Part shown: positions 27,587 to 35,189 of the stretch, piece after piece | How the letters are laid out: each line of letters begins with the position of its first letter | How positions within the stretch are numbered: position 1 is the first letter of the stretch | Source of the DNA: Listeria immobilis | Lineage (GTDB): Bacteria > Bacillota > Bacilli > Lactobacillales > Listeriaceae | Direction: 5' to 3' | Length of the DNA: 39,256 nt | Assembly: GCF_014322765.1 (NCBI RefSeq) | Contig: NZ_JAASTZ010000024.1 | Location: 1 to 39,256, forward strand | Notes under the pieces: model-generated | Told to the model about the DNA's origin: nothing | The model's database searches: none | The model's input: the letters and a program-made list of their open reading frames with translations, nothing else | Program-made: the position numbers and the translations under genes

Positions 27587-27623
27587 AAATAAAAACTCTT
27601 AACCATATTTTTAGGTAAAGAGT
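27587..27623 (-). terminator. terminator of the small gene upstream of glmU
   Basis: A 10-bp stem with one mismatch (27595-27604 with 27614-27623, 9-nt loop) is followed on the minus strand by TTTTATTT. It begins 4 nt after the stop of the small ORF. Confidence 0.7.
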
Positions 27624-27627
27624 AAAT

Positions 27628-27753
27628 TTAGTGTTTTATTTGTTTGAAAATTCCGAAAGATATAGCATGATTGTTTATTTGTTTATTGAAAGCAGAGATT
27701 ACAGTCGTGCTACAATAATAGTTTCGTGATTGTGCCTGATTTTGCAACATCAT
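27628..27753 (-). CDS. possible 41-residue small protein gene between spoVG2 and glmU
   Basis: Open frame of 41 codons beginning Met-Met-Leu-Gln-Asn-Gln-Ala and ending Phe-Lys-Gln-Ile-Lys-His. It has everything a gene needs: an extended -10 promoter (27789-27817), a strong GGGAGGGG site about 8 nt before the ATG, and a terminator just after the stop. The second ATG at 27750 is an alternative start. The product is polar, with one Cys and several Asn and Gln, and has no signal peptide or membrane helix. I do not recognise it. The transcript of roughly 200 nt could instead act as a small RNA or a leader. Confidence 0.5.
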   Translation of the reverse strand: MMLQNQAQSRNYYCSTTVISAFNKQINNHAISFGIFKQIKH

Positions 27754-27788
27754 TCCGAATTCCCCTCCCAAATTTCAATCTACTTTTA

Positions 27789-27817
27789 ATTATACCATAG
27801 CTAAAATGGAACACCAA
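27789..27817 (-). promoter_or_regulatory. promoter of the small gene upstream of glmU
   Basis: Minus-strand TATAAT (27789-27794) with a TG extension (TGGTATAAT) and TTGGTG (27812-27817) 17 nt upstream. It lies after the spoVG2 terminator. Confidence 0.6.
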
Positions 27818-27845
27818 GACTATTTATCATTTTCCCTATATTTAA

Positions 27846-27879
27846 AAACGCAAAAAGGGCTAGCACGAGGCTAGCCCTT
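27846..27879 (-). terminator. spoVG2 terminator
   Basis: A perfect 10-bp GC-rich stem (27855-27864 with 27870-27879, 5-nt loop) is followed on the minus strand by TTTTTG. It ends the spoVG1-spoVG2 transcript 12 nt after the stop. Confidence 0.9.
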
Positions 27880-27891
27880 GGAAATTTTTAA

Positions 27892-28200
27892 TTATTCAGC
27901 AGAAACGGATTCAGATTCTTCTTCTGTCACCGCATTAGCTTCTTCTTCACCAACACGTACATATTCAGCTAAAACAACTTCTTGAATTTTTGCACGAGTG
28001 TCAGAATTAATTGGGTGAGCGATATCACGGAACTCACCGTCAACGCCACGCTTACTTGGCATAGCTACGAATAAACCGTTATTCCCATCAATAACGCGAA
28101 TATCATGAACTACAAATTCCTCATCTAAAGTGATTGAAGCAATTGCTCTCATTCTTCCATCAGTTTCTACACGACGTAATCTCACATCTGTTACTTGCAT
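27892..28200 (-). CDS. spoVG: SpoVG family regulator, second copy
   Basis: A 102-residue SpoVG protein. The core (residues 1-84: [58 protein letters not shown]) is nearly the same as in the copy upstream; the acidic tails differ. SpoVG is a small nucleic-acid-binding regulator; in the non-sporulating Listeria it affects virulence, motility, carbon use and lysozyme resistance, and is reported to bind RNA. It lies 126 nt after spoVG1 with no promoter in between, so it is probably on the same transcript, which the strong terminator at 27846-27879 ends. TAAGGAG is the ribosome binding site. Confidence 0.95.
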   Translation of the reverse strand: MQVTDVRLRRVETDGRMRAIASITLDEEFVVHDIRVIDGNNGLFVAMPSKRGVDGEFRDIAHPINSDTRAKIQEVVLAEYVRVGEEEANAVTEEESESVSAE

Positions 28201-28206
28201 TATTAG

Positions 28207-28272
28207 TCACTCCTTATCCCATTTGCCTCGATCAAAAAGAATATGCTTTTCCCAGCCAAACATCAGGTTCAT
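28207..28272 (-). CDS. possible 21-codon leader ORF before spoVG2
   Basis: A short frame (Met-Asn-Leu-Met-Phe-Gly-Trp-Glu-Lys...Lys-Glu) with AAGGGG 5 nt before its ATG (28278-28283). It stops 6 nt before the spoVG2 start, inside the spoVG2 ribosome binding site, the spacing expected for translational coupling. It has two Trp. No homologue is known to me. It may be a leader peptide or chance. Confidence 0.3.
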   Translation of the reverse strand: MNLMFGWEKHILFDRGKWDKE

Positions 28273-28326
28273 TAAATCCCCTTCTCAAGCTGTTCACAAC
28301 AATGTCCTTCCCGAAATGAGGATTTT

Positions 28327-28635
28327 TTAATTCTCTTCTGCGACACTTTCGTCAGCAGATGTTTCTTCACTTGCAGTTGGTACTTCCGCCACTTCATAAG
28401 CAGCTAAAACAGCTTCTTGAATTTTCGCACGGGTATTCGAGTTAATAGGGTGTGCAATATCTCTAAACTCTCCATCCGGCGTACGTTTGCTTGGCATAGC
28501 TACGAACAGTCCCTCGTTGCCATCGATAACACGAATGTCGTGAATAACAAACTCACCATCAATCGTTATTGAAGAAATAGCTTTCATTCTCCCATCTGTC
28601 TCAACACGGCGTAATCTCACATCTGTAATCTCCAT
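28327..28635 (-). CDS. spoVG: SpoVG family regulator, first copy
   Basis: The 102-residue protein is closely similar to the second copy ([40 protein letters not shown]), with a different acidic C-terminal tail of about 20 residues. The frame is open to a GTG at 28647, but the ATG at 28635 fits the family start ([10 protein letters not shown]) and has AAGGTGG 6-8 nt upstream. It heads the spoVG1-spoVG2 transcript, with a promoter about 140 nt upstream. In Bacillus there is one spoVG; in Listeria two in tandem. Confidence 0.95.
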   Translation of the reverse strand: MEITDVRLRRVETDGRMKAISSITIDGEFVIHDIRVIDGNEGLFVAMPSKRTPDGEFRDIAHPINSNTRAKIQEAVLAAYEVAEVPTASEETSADESVAEEN

Positions 28636-28777
28636 TATCTTCACCACCTTATTCTAGTTGCTCTGTTAATAACCAATGCTCACATGCAACATTAAGTACA
28701 CACTCGAGAAAAATTCCCCCATAGAAAAAATCGCTTTTGAAACAAGCAACATTTACGTAAAATTATTCCCTACAAAC

Positions 28778-28806
28778 ATAATAATAAAAAAAACTAAATT
28801 TGACAA
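28778..28806 (-). promoter_or_regulatory. spoVG1 promoter
   Basis: Minus-strand TTGTCA (28801-28806) and TATTAT (28778-28783) are 17 nt apart, giving a leader of about 135 nt. The spacer is a run of T residues. Confidence 0.6.
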
Positions 28807-28887
28807 CTTTGTGAATTCGGAATCAAAAAAAATAGTTTTTTTTCAAAAAGTATTGACATTTTTGAATTGTTCACTATGAAATGACCT

Positions 28888-28897
28888 TTGTATACAA
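28888..28897. repeat. TTGTATACAA palindrome, copy 1
   Basis: A perfect 10-bp palindrome, identical to the core of a second copy at 29026-29035, 138 nt away. It looks like a regulator binding site and lies just downstream of a plus-strand promoter-like sequence. Confidence 0.55.
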
Positions 28898-29025
28898 TGT
28901 TATTTATTTATATGTAAAAAACTCTCAAACCATTGCTAGAGCTGAATTACAATGTATTCATCATACTATTTTATAGGCAATAATGCCAGTAAAATGGTTG
29001 AAATCAATTCATTTCTTACAAGCCA

Positions 29026-29035
29026 TTGTATACAA
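29026..29035. repeat. TTGTATACAA palindrome, copy 2
   Basis: Second copy, here extended to a 12-bp perfect palindrome ATTGTATACAAT (29025-29036). The core resembles the centre of the GntR operator of Bacillus subtilis, but no GntR-type gene is nearby. Confidence 0.55.
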
Positions 29036-29288
29036 TATAACGAGTTTTTCCCCCTTAATGGCACCTATTTTTTAAAATTTGTACTTTTCCCAGTCTCTAT
29101 GCATACTTCTTCTTATTATTGTATATTTACCCTAAAAACAGCATAGCCATGCACGTTTTCATCGTATGCTTTATTTTTCTAAATTTATTTTTTGGATTGA
29201 TAACGCTTAATTGTGACAAAAATGTTAAATCTAGATGACAAGACAACTAGTGGTTCATTTATACATAAATAGCCCTTTTTTAATACTA

Positions 29289-29323
29289 AAAAAGGAATCC
29301 AAAAATGTTTTGAATTCCTTTTT
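29289..29323. terminator. terminator of the exporter operon, probably bidirectional
   Basis: A 16-bp stem (29289-29304 with 29308-29323, one wobble, 3-nt loop) starts 4 nt after the permease stop. It has A-runs and T-runs on the two ends, so it could also stop any plus-strand transcript leaving the gap on the left. Confidence 0.85.
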
Positions 29324-29327
29324 AGGT

Positions 29328-30536
29328 TTATTCTGACCTTAATGCATCAATTGGTCTTAATTTTGATGCTTTGTTGGCAGGAGCGATTCCAAATATTACT
29401 CCAATGCAAAGCGAGAATACAAAGGAGAAAATAATCGTCCCAGCAGTTATTCCTGATGATATCCCAGCAAATGAGCCGAATATTAACGCACCAGATACAC
29501 CAATGAGTATTCCAATAACCCCACCACAAACACTAATAACAATTGATTCAATCAGGAATTGTAGTAAGATAGCTCGTTTTTTAGCTCCAAGTGCTTTTCT
29601 AATACCAATTTCTCTCGTACGTTCACTTACCGAAACGAGCATGATATTCATAATTCCGATACCACCCACGACAAGCGAAATAGCAGCAATCGCACCTAGC
29701 GCAGTTGTTAAAGTTGCGCTTATTGTATTAAATGCATTTAAAATTTCTTGTTGATTGATAACTTGATAAGATGGTCCCATTTGAGCGGAAGAAGCATTTT
29801 CTTCTTGCTCTTTCTCATCACCAAACTTAATGGCTAAACGAGATTCCAGCGTGTTTACAACAAAGTCAACATCTTCAGCAGCTTTTGTTTCTACATAAAT
29901 TGTACGGACATTCGTATCTTTTAGTAGTCTTTGCGCAGAAGAAATTGGAATGAAAATTTGGTCATCGCTTGAACCCATCATTGAAGCGCCTTTTTCTTTT
30001 AGAACTCCAACCACTTTGTACGGCATTCCGTTTAACCTAATTGTTTCACCAATTGGATTCCCAAAGCCAAACAAATCATTCGCGACTGTAGAGCCTATTA
30101 CAGCTACCTTCTGACCATATTCTGTATCAATTGGTAGCAAGAAGCGCCCTTCATCCATTTCCAAGCTACGAGCCGCTCTGTACTGATCATTCGTACCAAT
30201 GACCTTATTGCTTGAATTTTTATAATCATATGTTGCATTTACTTGTCCAGATAGTTCTGGGGAAACACTTTTGACCCCATCAATATTTTGGTATTTCATT
30301 ACTTCATCATAGGTGTATTTATCATTCGGATTAACTGAGCTGTTTACAACGGTGATTAAATTAGATCCTAAATCGCCCATTTGTTCATCCACTTCTTGAG
30401 TAACTCCATTCCCCAGTGAAACTAATAGGATAACAGATGCTACACCAATGATGATACCTAGCATGGTTAGGAAAGACCTCAATTTACTTGCTTTTAATTG
30501 TTTCCACGCCATTTTCATGCTTTGGAGAACGTTCAT
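29328..30536 (-). CDS. ABC transporter permease, MacB/FtsX family
   Basis: A 402-residue membrane protein of the MacB-type (type VII) ABC family. Layout: an N-terminal cytoplasmic stretch and first helix (about 18-40, LRSFLTMLGIIIGVASVILL), a large extracytoplasmic domain (about 42-270), then three helices at the C-terminus within an FtsX domain, with the conserved SERTREIGIRKALGA loop. These transporters act by mechanotransmission, exporting or moving peptides or lipids outside the membrane. It overlaps the ATPase gene by 4 nt (ATGA) and is the last gene of the adaptor-ATPase-permease operon. Relatives are YknZ in Bacillus. Confidence 0.93.
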   Translation of the reverse strand: MNVLQSMKMAWKQLKASKLRSFLTMLGIIIGVASVILLVSLGNGVTQEVDEQMGDLGSNLITVVNSSVNPNDKYTYDEVMKYQNIDGVKSVSPELSGQVNATYDYKNSSNKVIGTNDQYRAARSLEMDEGRFLLPIDTEYGQKVAVIGSTVANDLFGFGNPIGETIRLNGMPYKVVGVLKEKGASMMGSSDDQIFIPISSAQRLLKDTNVRTIYVETKAAEDVDFVVNTLESRLAIKFGDEKEQEENASSAQMGPSYQVINQQEILNAFNTISATLTTALGAIAAISLVVGGIGIMNIMLVSVSERTREIGIRKALGAKKRAILLQFLIESIVISVCGGVIGILIGVSGALIFGSFAGISSGITAGTIIFSFVFSLCIGVIFGIAPANKASKLRPIDALRSE

Positions 30537-31225
30537 GCTTTAGTCGCCTCCTCGTGGAATAATTTACCATCTTGAATACGAATACTTCTCGTTCCATAAG
30601 ACGCAATTGTTGGATCATGGGTTATCATAACAATCGTATTGCCTGCCCGATTTAATTCTTGAAGAATACCCATTACTTCTTTACCAGTTTTGGAGTCTAG
30701 TGCTCCGGTTGGTTCGTCTGCCAACAGAATTTGAGGTTTTCCAGCGAGCGCTCTTGCAATAGCGACCCGTTGTTGTTGTCCACCAGAAAGCTGTGTTGGT
30801 AAGTTTCTCCGTTTTTCAAGTAAGCCAACTTTTTCCAAACATTCAAGCGCAACTTTTTCACGTGCTGAAACGCTTAAACCTGCATAGATTAAAGGTAATT
30901 CGATATTTTCAAAAGCCGATAATTTTGTAAGTAAATTAAACTGCTGAAAAATAAAGCCGATTTTCTTATTTCTAATTTCGGATAATTTATTGTCGCTCAA
31001 TGTAAAGACGTCGACATCATCCAAATGATAGCTTCCTTCATCTGGCACGTCTAAGCAACCAATCATATTCATTAATGTTGATTTTCCTGAACCGGATGGA
31101 CCAACGATGGATAAAAATTCGCCTTGGTCAACGGTAAAAGTAACATCATCTAATGCCTTAAAAGTTTCTCCGCCTAAAGTATATGTTTTTGTTAAATTTT
31201 TCATGTCAATTAGCGGTTTTGGCAT
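30533..31225 (-). CDS. ABC transporter ATP-binding protein, MacB/LolD type
   Basis: The ATPase partner of the MacB-type permease. The 230-residue product has Walker A GPSGSGKST near residues 41-49, the Q-loop, the signature LSGGQQQRVAIARAL, Walker B ILLADEPTGALD and the H-loop MITHDP. The frame is open to a TTG at 31246, but the ATG at 31225 has GAAGGAGGG 6 nt upstream. It lies 48 nt after the adaptor gene and couples to the permease by an ATGA overlap. Confidence 0.94.
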   Translation of the reverse strand: MPKPLIDMKNLTKTYTLGGETFKALDDVTFTVDQGEFLSIVGPSGSGKSTLMNMIGCLDVPDEGSYHLDDVDVFTLSDNKLSEIRNKKIGFIFQQFNLLTKLSAFENIELPLIYAGLSVSAREKVALECLEKVGLLEKRRNLPTQLSGGQQQRVAIARALAGKPQILLADEPTGALDSKTGKEVMGILQELNRAGNTIVMITHDPTIASYGTRSIRIQDGKLFHEEATKA

Positions 31226-31273
31226 GTTTATCCCTCCTTCATACAATTTTTCTGATTCTTGCTTACATAAAAC

Positions 31274-31951
31274 TTAGCTTGGAGCACCTGGAAGCGTCTC
31301 AGTTTCTTGTGTAGGAAGGATTACTTTTTCGTCTTTTTTAACACCTTTAGTGATTTCAATATTGTCTTCGTTATGCAGACCTGTCTCTACAAATTTTTTC
31401 ACTTTCTTTGTTTTACCATTATCTTTTTCTTCTGGAACTAACACATAGTATTTATCGTCGCTATCTTTTTGAACTGCCTCAATCGGCACATAAAGCGCAT
31501 CTTTTTTCTCATTAACTAAAATAGATGCATCTGCTGTCATTCCCGCTTTTAGATCGTCTGTTTTATCAAGTGAGATAATTACTGAAAAACTAGACACACC
31601 GTTTTGTACCTGACCTTGTTCCGCGATTTCTTTCACTTTTCCTGTGTATGTTTTATCAGGAAGTGCTGTTACAGTAACTTTTACTTCTTGGTCTTTCTTG
31701 ATGTTTGGAATATCAAGCTCGTCCATTTGCGCTACTAATTGAAGTTCGTCATAATCAGGAACTTGTGTGTTTTCTGGTGAAATCGCCCCTGTTCCGGTAG
31801 CATTTATTTTCATTTCTCCTTGTTTCACTTTTGTTGTAACTAATTTCTCTTGTGTTACAGAACCGCTATCTTTTCCAAGCAACATAACCGCACCAACGGC
31901 TACAACTGCAATAATAACAATAACAATTAACCATTTAACCCATTTTTTCAT
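31274..31951 (-). CDS. short periplasmic-adaptor-like (MacA/YknX) protein of the exporter
   Basis: A 225-residue secreted or anchored protein with an N-terminal membrane helix (about 6-25) and a region like the beta-barrel and membrane-proximal parts of HlyD/MacA adaptors (LQLVAQMDELDIPNIKKDQEV, GKVKEIAEQGQ, GMTADASILV). The first gene of the exporter operon, with AAGGAGAAC before its ATG. YknX and MacA are usually about 370-380 residues and carry a coiled-coil hairpin with lipoyl halves; here that part is missing. It is read through without frameshift, so a compact adaptor is likely, not a decayed one. Confidence 0.8.
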   Translation of the reverse strand: MKKWVKWLIVIVIIAVVAVGAVMLLGKDSGSVTQEKLVTTKVKQGEMKINATGTGAISPENTQVPDYDELQLVAQMDELDIPNIKKDQEVKVTVTALPDKTYTGKVKEIAEQGQVQNGVSSFSVIISLDKTDDLKAGMTADASILVNEKKDALYVPIEAVQKDSDDKYYVLVPEEKDNGKTKKVKKFVETGLHNEDNIEITKGVKKDEKVILPTQETETLPGAPS

Positions 31952-32083
31952 GAACGTTCTCCTTCTGCTCCCAAGTATTTGAAAGGCTTAGATTTTATGT
32001 AACAATGATAGGATTTATTTTAACATAAAACTTAAGTGAGTGAAGTACATCGCAGGGCTGATTTGTTCATATCATCACTTTAA

Positions 32084-32116
32084 TAAAAAAACAACCCTAG
32101 AGTCGCCTAGGGTTGT
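32084..32116 (-). terminator. purR terminator
   Basis: A perfect 10-bp stem (32091-32100 with 32107-32116, 6-nt loop) followed on the minus strand by seven T residues. It starts 4 nt after the purR stop. Confidence 0.9.
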
Positions 32117-32120
32117 ATGT

Positions 32121-32939
32121 TTAGCTATTAAAATAATTTCCGTCAACTACTTCAATTTGTTTCTCTTTCATATTCACGTTTTTAATTTTTACAAGCGAAA
32201 CATAATCATCTACCAAGCGTTCTTCGGCATATTCTGATTCAACTAAAACGCCAATTCCGACTAAATGAGCATTAAACTCTTCAAGTAAATTTTTCATTCC
32301 GTTGATTGTTCCTCCAGCTTTCATGAAATCATCCACTATAACAACATTAGAACCTTCTGCTAGGCTGCGTTTGGATAGTTCCATTTTTTCGATTCTTTTG
32401 GATGAGCCGGATACGTAATTGATACTAACAGTCGAACCTTCTGTCACTTTGCTATCTCGCCTTACAATGACAAATGGCACGCTTAAATGTTCTGCAACAG
32501 CTTGCGCAATCGGAATACCCTTCGTTGCAACAGTCATAATTGCATCTATTTTCTTATCGTTAAATTTCGTTGCTAAGATTTTACCAATCGCCTTCAGTGT
32601 AACTGGTTCGCCCAATAAATCTGAAAGGTACAAATAACCACCTGGTAGCAAACGATTTGGTTCTGCAATTCGGTTACATAATGTATGCACGAAATCAAGC
32701 ACATCATCATTCCCAGCAATAGAAATATACTGCACTCCACCTGCAGCTCCCGGAACTGTCTCAAGCGTACCAATTCCTCTATCTTCAAATGTTTTCTTTA
32801 TGATAACCAAATCTTCACTAATAGAAGACTTAGCTGAGCCATAACGTTCAGCAAACATCGTAAGCGGCACTAGTTTTCGCGGATGCGATAAAAGAAACTG
32901 GGTCATATCAATTAATCGTTCACTGCGACGAATCTTCAT
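32121..32939 (-). CDS. purR: pur operon repressor PurR
   Basis: PurR represses purine genes in Bacilli when PRPP is low. The 272-residue product has an N-terminal winged helix (MKIRRSERLIDMTQFLLSHP) and a C-terminal phosphoribosyltransferase-like domain with the PRPP motif VVIVDDFMKAGGTI. The frame extends upstream to 33074, but the ATG at 32939 is the family start and has GGGAGAG upstream. It has its own promoter and terminator. Bacillus purR heads the purR-yabJ-spoVG-glmU cluster; here the exporter operon is inserted between purR and spoVG, and yabJ is absent from that place. Confidence 0.95.
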   Translation of the reverse strand: MKIRRSERLIDMTQFLLSHPRKLVPLTMFAERYGSAKSSISEDLVIIKKTFEDRGIGTLETVPGAAGGVQYISIAGNDDVLDFVHTLCNRIAEPNRLLPGGYLYLSDLLGEPVTLKAIGKILATKFNDKKIDAIMTVATKGIPIAQAVAEHLSVPFVIVRRDSKVTEGSTVSINYVSGSSKRIEKMELSKRSLAEGSNVVIVDDFMKAGGTINGMKNLLEEFNAHLVGIGVLVESEYAEERLVDDYVSLVKIKNVNMKEKQIEVVDGNYFNS

Positions 32940-33009
32940 AATCTCTCTCCCTTTGATAAAATTCCGTATATTAAAAAGCAAATTCATGTATTTTGTCCGT
33001 ATTTTCTCT

Positions 33010-33039
33010 ATTATAAAACGTTTTCCATGAAAATGACAA
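33010..33039 (-). promoter_or_regulatory. purR promoter
   Basis: Minus-strand TTGTCA (33034-33039) and TATAAT (33010-33015), 18 nt apart. It is followed in the leader by ATACGGACAAAAT and ATACGGAATT, which vaguely recall a PurBox (ACGAAC) but do not match it. Confidence 0.6.
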
Positions 33040-33059
33040 CTTTTATTATTGTAACGCAT

Positions 33060-33094
33060 TAAAAAACCCGCCAAATAAACATCCTTTGACAGGT
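33060..33094 (-). terminator. terminator of the ChbG-like gene
   Basis: A 10-bp stem with two wobbles (33066-33075 with 33085-33094) is followed on the minus strand by six T residues. Confidence 0.75.
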
Positions 33095-33103
33095 CAGTAT
33101 TTT

Positions 33104-33841
33104 TTATAAATCGCGGAAACTAATAATTTCTACTTCTTGTTGACCTAAATAAGCTTGCAATTCTCTTGATGTAAGTATTGTATGCTCCTTTGTCCTTGGC
33201 TTAACATAACTAGAAATATTAAGTAAAATATCATCTATAAAAGCCGGATGGGTCATAACTTCAACCACATCATTTGTCCCGATATGTTTTTGAACTATTT
33301 TTTTAATCGTATCACAGCTAACACCATCTGCATAAAAATCAGTAGCAAATAAATCTGGTGTTTTAATCGCACCAAAATCAGAAACATCTGCGTGGCGTCT
33401 CAAACTTACACCATATTTTTCTGCAAGTTTATGTTGTACAGGATAGATTAATGGTTCAATGGAGTGATGCGTATCAAAGTGAGAAATAGTAATGCCAGAA
33501 GCTAAAATTTTCTCGATTTGGGCAGTTAATTCACGTTCAACCTCTCCCATATCGACATCAGCTAAGCCAGATTCTAGTGCATCATAATTTCTACGGAAGC
33601 GGCCGTTCTCATCTGTAAGCGTCTTTAGCCCTTGAAGTAATGGAGAACCAAATGTTAAAGTCAAATGCGCCCCAATATCTAGACCTGGATTTTCTTTCGC
33701 TACTTCAATCGCTAAATCAAACGCCGGGCTATTAGCTAACAGTGTCGTTGATTTTACAACCCCTCTTTTGTAAGAATCTAAAATACCATATACTGCTCCT
33801 GGGCTAATTCCAAAATCATCTGCATTAAAAATAATTTTCAT
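33104..33841 (-). CDS. carbohydrate deacetylase, YdjC/ChbG family
   Basis: A 245-residue protein of the YdjC/ChbG family, which removes acetyl groups from chito-oligosaccharides or related sugars with a metal ion. The metal site is visible: NADDFG (residues 6-11), the HFDTHHSI stretch and VEVMTHPAF; GAHLTLTFG is also a family hallmark. The frame is open 18 nt further to a TTG, but the ATG at 33841 has GAGGGG upstream and fits the family. It lies 14 nt after ispE, so both are probably co-transcribed. The natural substrate is unknown. Confidence 0.87.
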   Translation of the reverse strand: MKIIFNADDFGISPGAVYGILDSYKRGVVKSTTLLANSPAFDLAIEVAKENPGLDIGAHLTLTFGSPLLQGLKTLTDENGRFRRNYDALESGLADVDMGEVERELTAQIEKILASGITISHFDTHHSIEPLIYPVQHKLAEKYGVSLRRHADVSDFGAIKTPDLFATDFYADGVSCDTIKKIVQKHIGTNDVVEVMTHPAFIDDILLNISSYVKPRTKEHTILTSRELQAYLGQQEVEIISFRDL

Positions 33842-33855
33842 TCTTCTGACCCCTC

Positions 33856-34734
33856 TCAACCTTTAATAGTATCGTTTTCACTCTCACTCCATGGTCGAAC
33901 CATATAAACTTCCTCACAAAAGCCTCGTAAGCCGTTATAGATGCGTTTTGCTCTTGAGTACTGTTTGACAAGTGCAAATACTGTTGGCCCGCTACCACTC
34001 ATTAAAGCCGCCTCAGCACCAAACGCTAACATCTTATCTTTAATTCGTTTTACTTGTGGATTTTTTTCAAGCGTCACGGATTCAAGAACATTCCCTGTAG
34101 ATGAGAAAATGCCGTCTAAATCCCCTTGCTGCATTGCTGTAATCATTTTTTTCGTATTCGGGTGTTCTACCTCATCCACTTGTAATTCTTTATAGATTGT
34201 TGGAGTCGACACACTAATACTTGGTTTCGCTAGTACAATCCAGCAACCGGGCATATTCGGTAGTGAAGTGATTTTTTCTCCACGACCAGTTGCGATAGCG
34301 GTCCCACCATAGACGCAAAACGCAATATCAGAACCGATTTCCGAGCTAATTTCTGCTAATTCCTCGATTGAAAGACCTAACTCCCAAATAACGTTTAACC
34401 CTTTAAGTGCTGCAGCTGCATCCGAACTCCCACCTGCAAGCCCCGCAGAAACCGGAATATGTTTATCTATTGTAATCCGCACACCTGCTTTTACATTAAA
34501 GCGTTTTTTCAAAAGTGCGGCTGCTTGATAGATTAAATTGCGGCGATCTTCTGGGATGAAGTGTGCCTTTACATCTAGCACAATAACGTCCTCATCTAGC
34601 CGTTCTAAATATAGTCTATCCGCAAGGTCGATAGTTGTCATTACCATCTCTACTTCATGATAACCATCATCACGTTTATAAAGCGCATCAAGCGATAGAT
34701 TAATTTTAGCTGGCGCCGTTATGCTTATTTTCAT
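33856..34734 (-). CDS. ispE: 4-diphosphocytidyl-2-C-methyl-D-erythritol kinase
   Basis: IspE phosphorylates CDP-methylerythritol in the MEP pathway of isoprenoid synthesis. The 292-residue GHMP kinase starts [20 protein letters not shown] and has the ATP loop [16 protein letters not shown] and the C-terminal [11 protein letters not shown]. Upstream frame to 34815 is not used: the ATG at 34734 has GGAGGCGGGG just before it and fits the family. Listeria is one of few genera with both MEP and mevalonate routes. It comes after veg, in the conserved ksgA-veg-ispE order. Confidence 0.96.
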   Translation of the reverse strand: MKISITAPAKINLSLDALYKRDDGYHEVEMVMTTIDLADRLYLERLDEDVIVLDVKAHFIPEDRRNLIYQAAALLKKRFNVKAGVRITIDKHIPVSAGLAGGSSDAAAALKGLNVIWELGLSIEELAEISSEIGSDIAFCVYGGTAIATGRGEKITSLPNMPGCWIVLAKPSISVSTPTIYKELQVDEVEHPNTKKMITAMQQGDLDGIFSSTGNVLESVTLEKNPQVKRIKDKMLAFGAEAALMSGSGPTVFALVKQYSRAKRIYNGLRGFCEEVYMVRPWSESENDTIKG

Positions 34735-34824
34735 TTTCCCCGCCTCCGCGTTCAAAATCTCTTTTTCTATTCTATCATATGAAAGAAGAAATATGTAGCT
34801 GACGGTCCAAAACAACCCTTAACA

Positions 34825-34858
34825 AAGCAAAAACCGAACCATTAATGATGGCTCGGCT
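34825..34858 (-). terminator. veg terminator
   Basis: An 8-9 bp stem with two wobbles (34832-34840 with 34850-34858) is followed on the minus strand by TTTTTGCTTTG. It lies 11 nt after the veg stop. Confidence 0.8.
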
Positions 34859-34869
34859 ACTTCAGCTTC

Positions 34870-35127
34870 TTACAAAGCTAATTCTTTATTATCATCTGTA
34901 AATACAAGTTCTACTGCGTCTGTTAAAATATCCGTATAACTATAGGATACTCTTTCAAAGTTGTTTTCATCCTGATCAAGCTCTACAATGAAAACGGATG
35001 GATATGTTTCAGCTAGGATGCCGCAACGTTCAATCGTTTTCTTACGACCGCCGTTTGCTTTCAATGTCAATGCTTTACCTAATCTAGAATCTAAATTCGT
35101 CTTAATGCTTGCAATGGTTTTTGGCAT
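34870..35127 (-). CDS. veg: Veg family protein
   Basis: Veg is a highly expressed 85-residue protein, conserved in Bacilli, linked to biofilm formation in Bacillus through the SinR pathway; its molecular role remains unclear. Recognisable parts are [38 protein letters not shown] and [25 protein letters not shown], written here in pieces. Listeria has no SinR, so the role must differ at least in part. Two tandem promoters precede it, matching the known strong veg promoter of Bacillus, and it has a GAGGTGG site and its own terminator. Confidence 0.93.
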   Translation of the reverse strand: MPKTIASIKTNLDSRLGKALTLKANGGRKKTIERCGILAETYPSVFIVELDQDENNFERVSYSYTDILTDAVELVFTDDNKELAL

Positions 35128-35151
35128 TTATTTTCCACCTCACTGAGAACA

Positions 35152-35180
35152 ATTATAGCACAGATGGCTCAAGAAATCAA
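35152..35180 (-). promoter_or_regulatory. veg promoter P2
   Basis: Minus-strand TTGATT (35175-35180) and TATAAT (35152-35157) with TG extension, 17 nt apart. It lies 25 nt before the veg start. Confidence 0.7.
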
Positions 35181-35189
35181 TAACCAAAT

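Larger units (their letters stand above)
28648..29327. other. 680-nt gene-free region with paired palindromes
   Basis: AT-rich DNA between spoVG1 and the exporter permease. It holds the spoVG1 promoter (28778-28806), a plus-strand promoter-like pair (TTGACA 28853-28858, 16 nt, TATGAA 28875-28880), two copies of the perfect palindrome TTGTATACAA (28888-28897 and 29026-29035), and a weak plus-strand hairpin near 29140-29170 followed by T residues. The frame at 28952-29146 has no ribosome binding site and looks like chance. Confidence 0.6.

Noticed and set aside
28952-29146. 64-codon plus-strand frame in the gap between spoVG1 and the exporter
   Set aside because: No ribosome binding site before its start, AT-rich random composition, and no recognisable features.
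32950-33005. PurBox pair in front of purR
   Set aside because: The two ATACGGA repeats do not match the ACGAAC core of known PurBoxes.
32940-33074. N-terminal extension of purR
   Set aside because: The 45 extra codons cover the purR promoter and have no ribosome binding site. The ATG at 32939 gives the family start.
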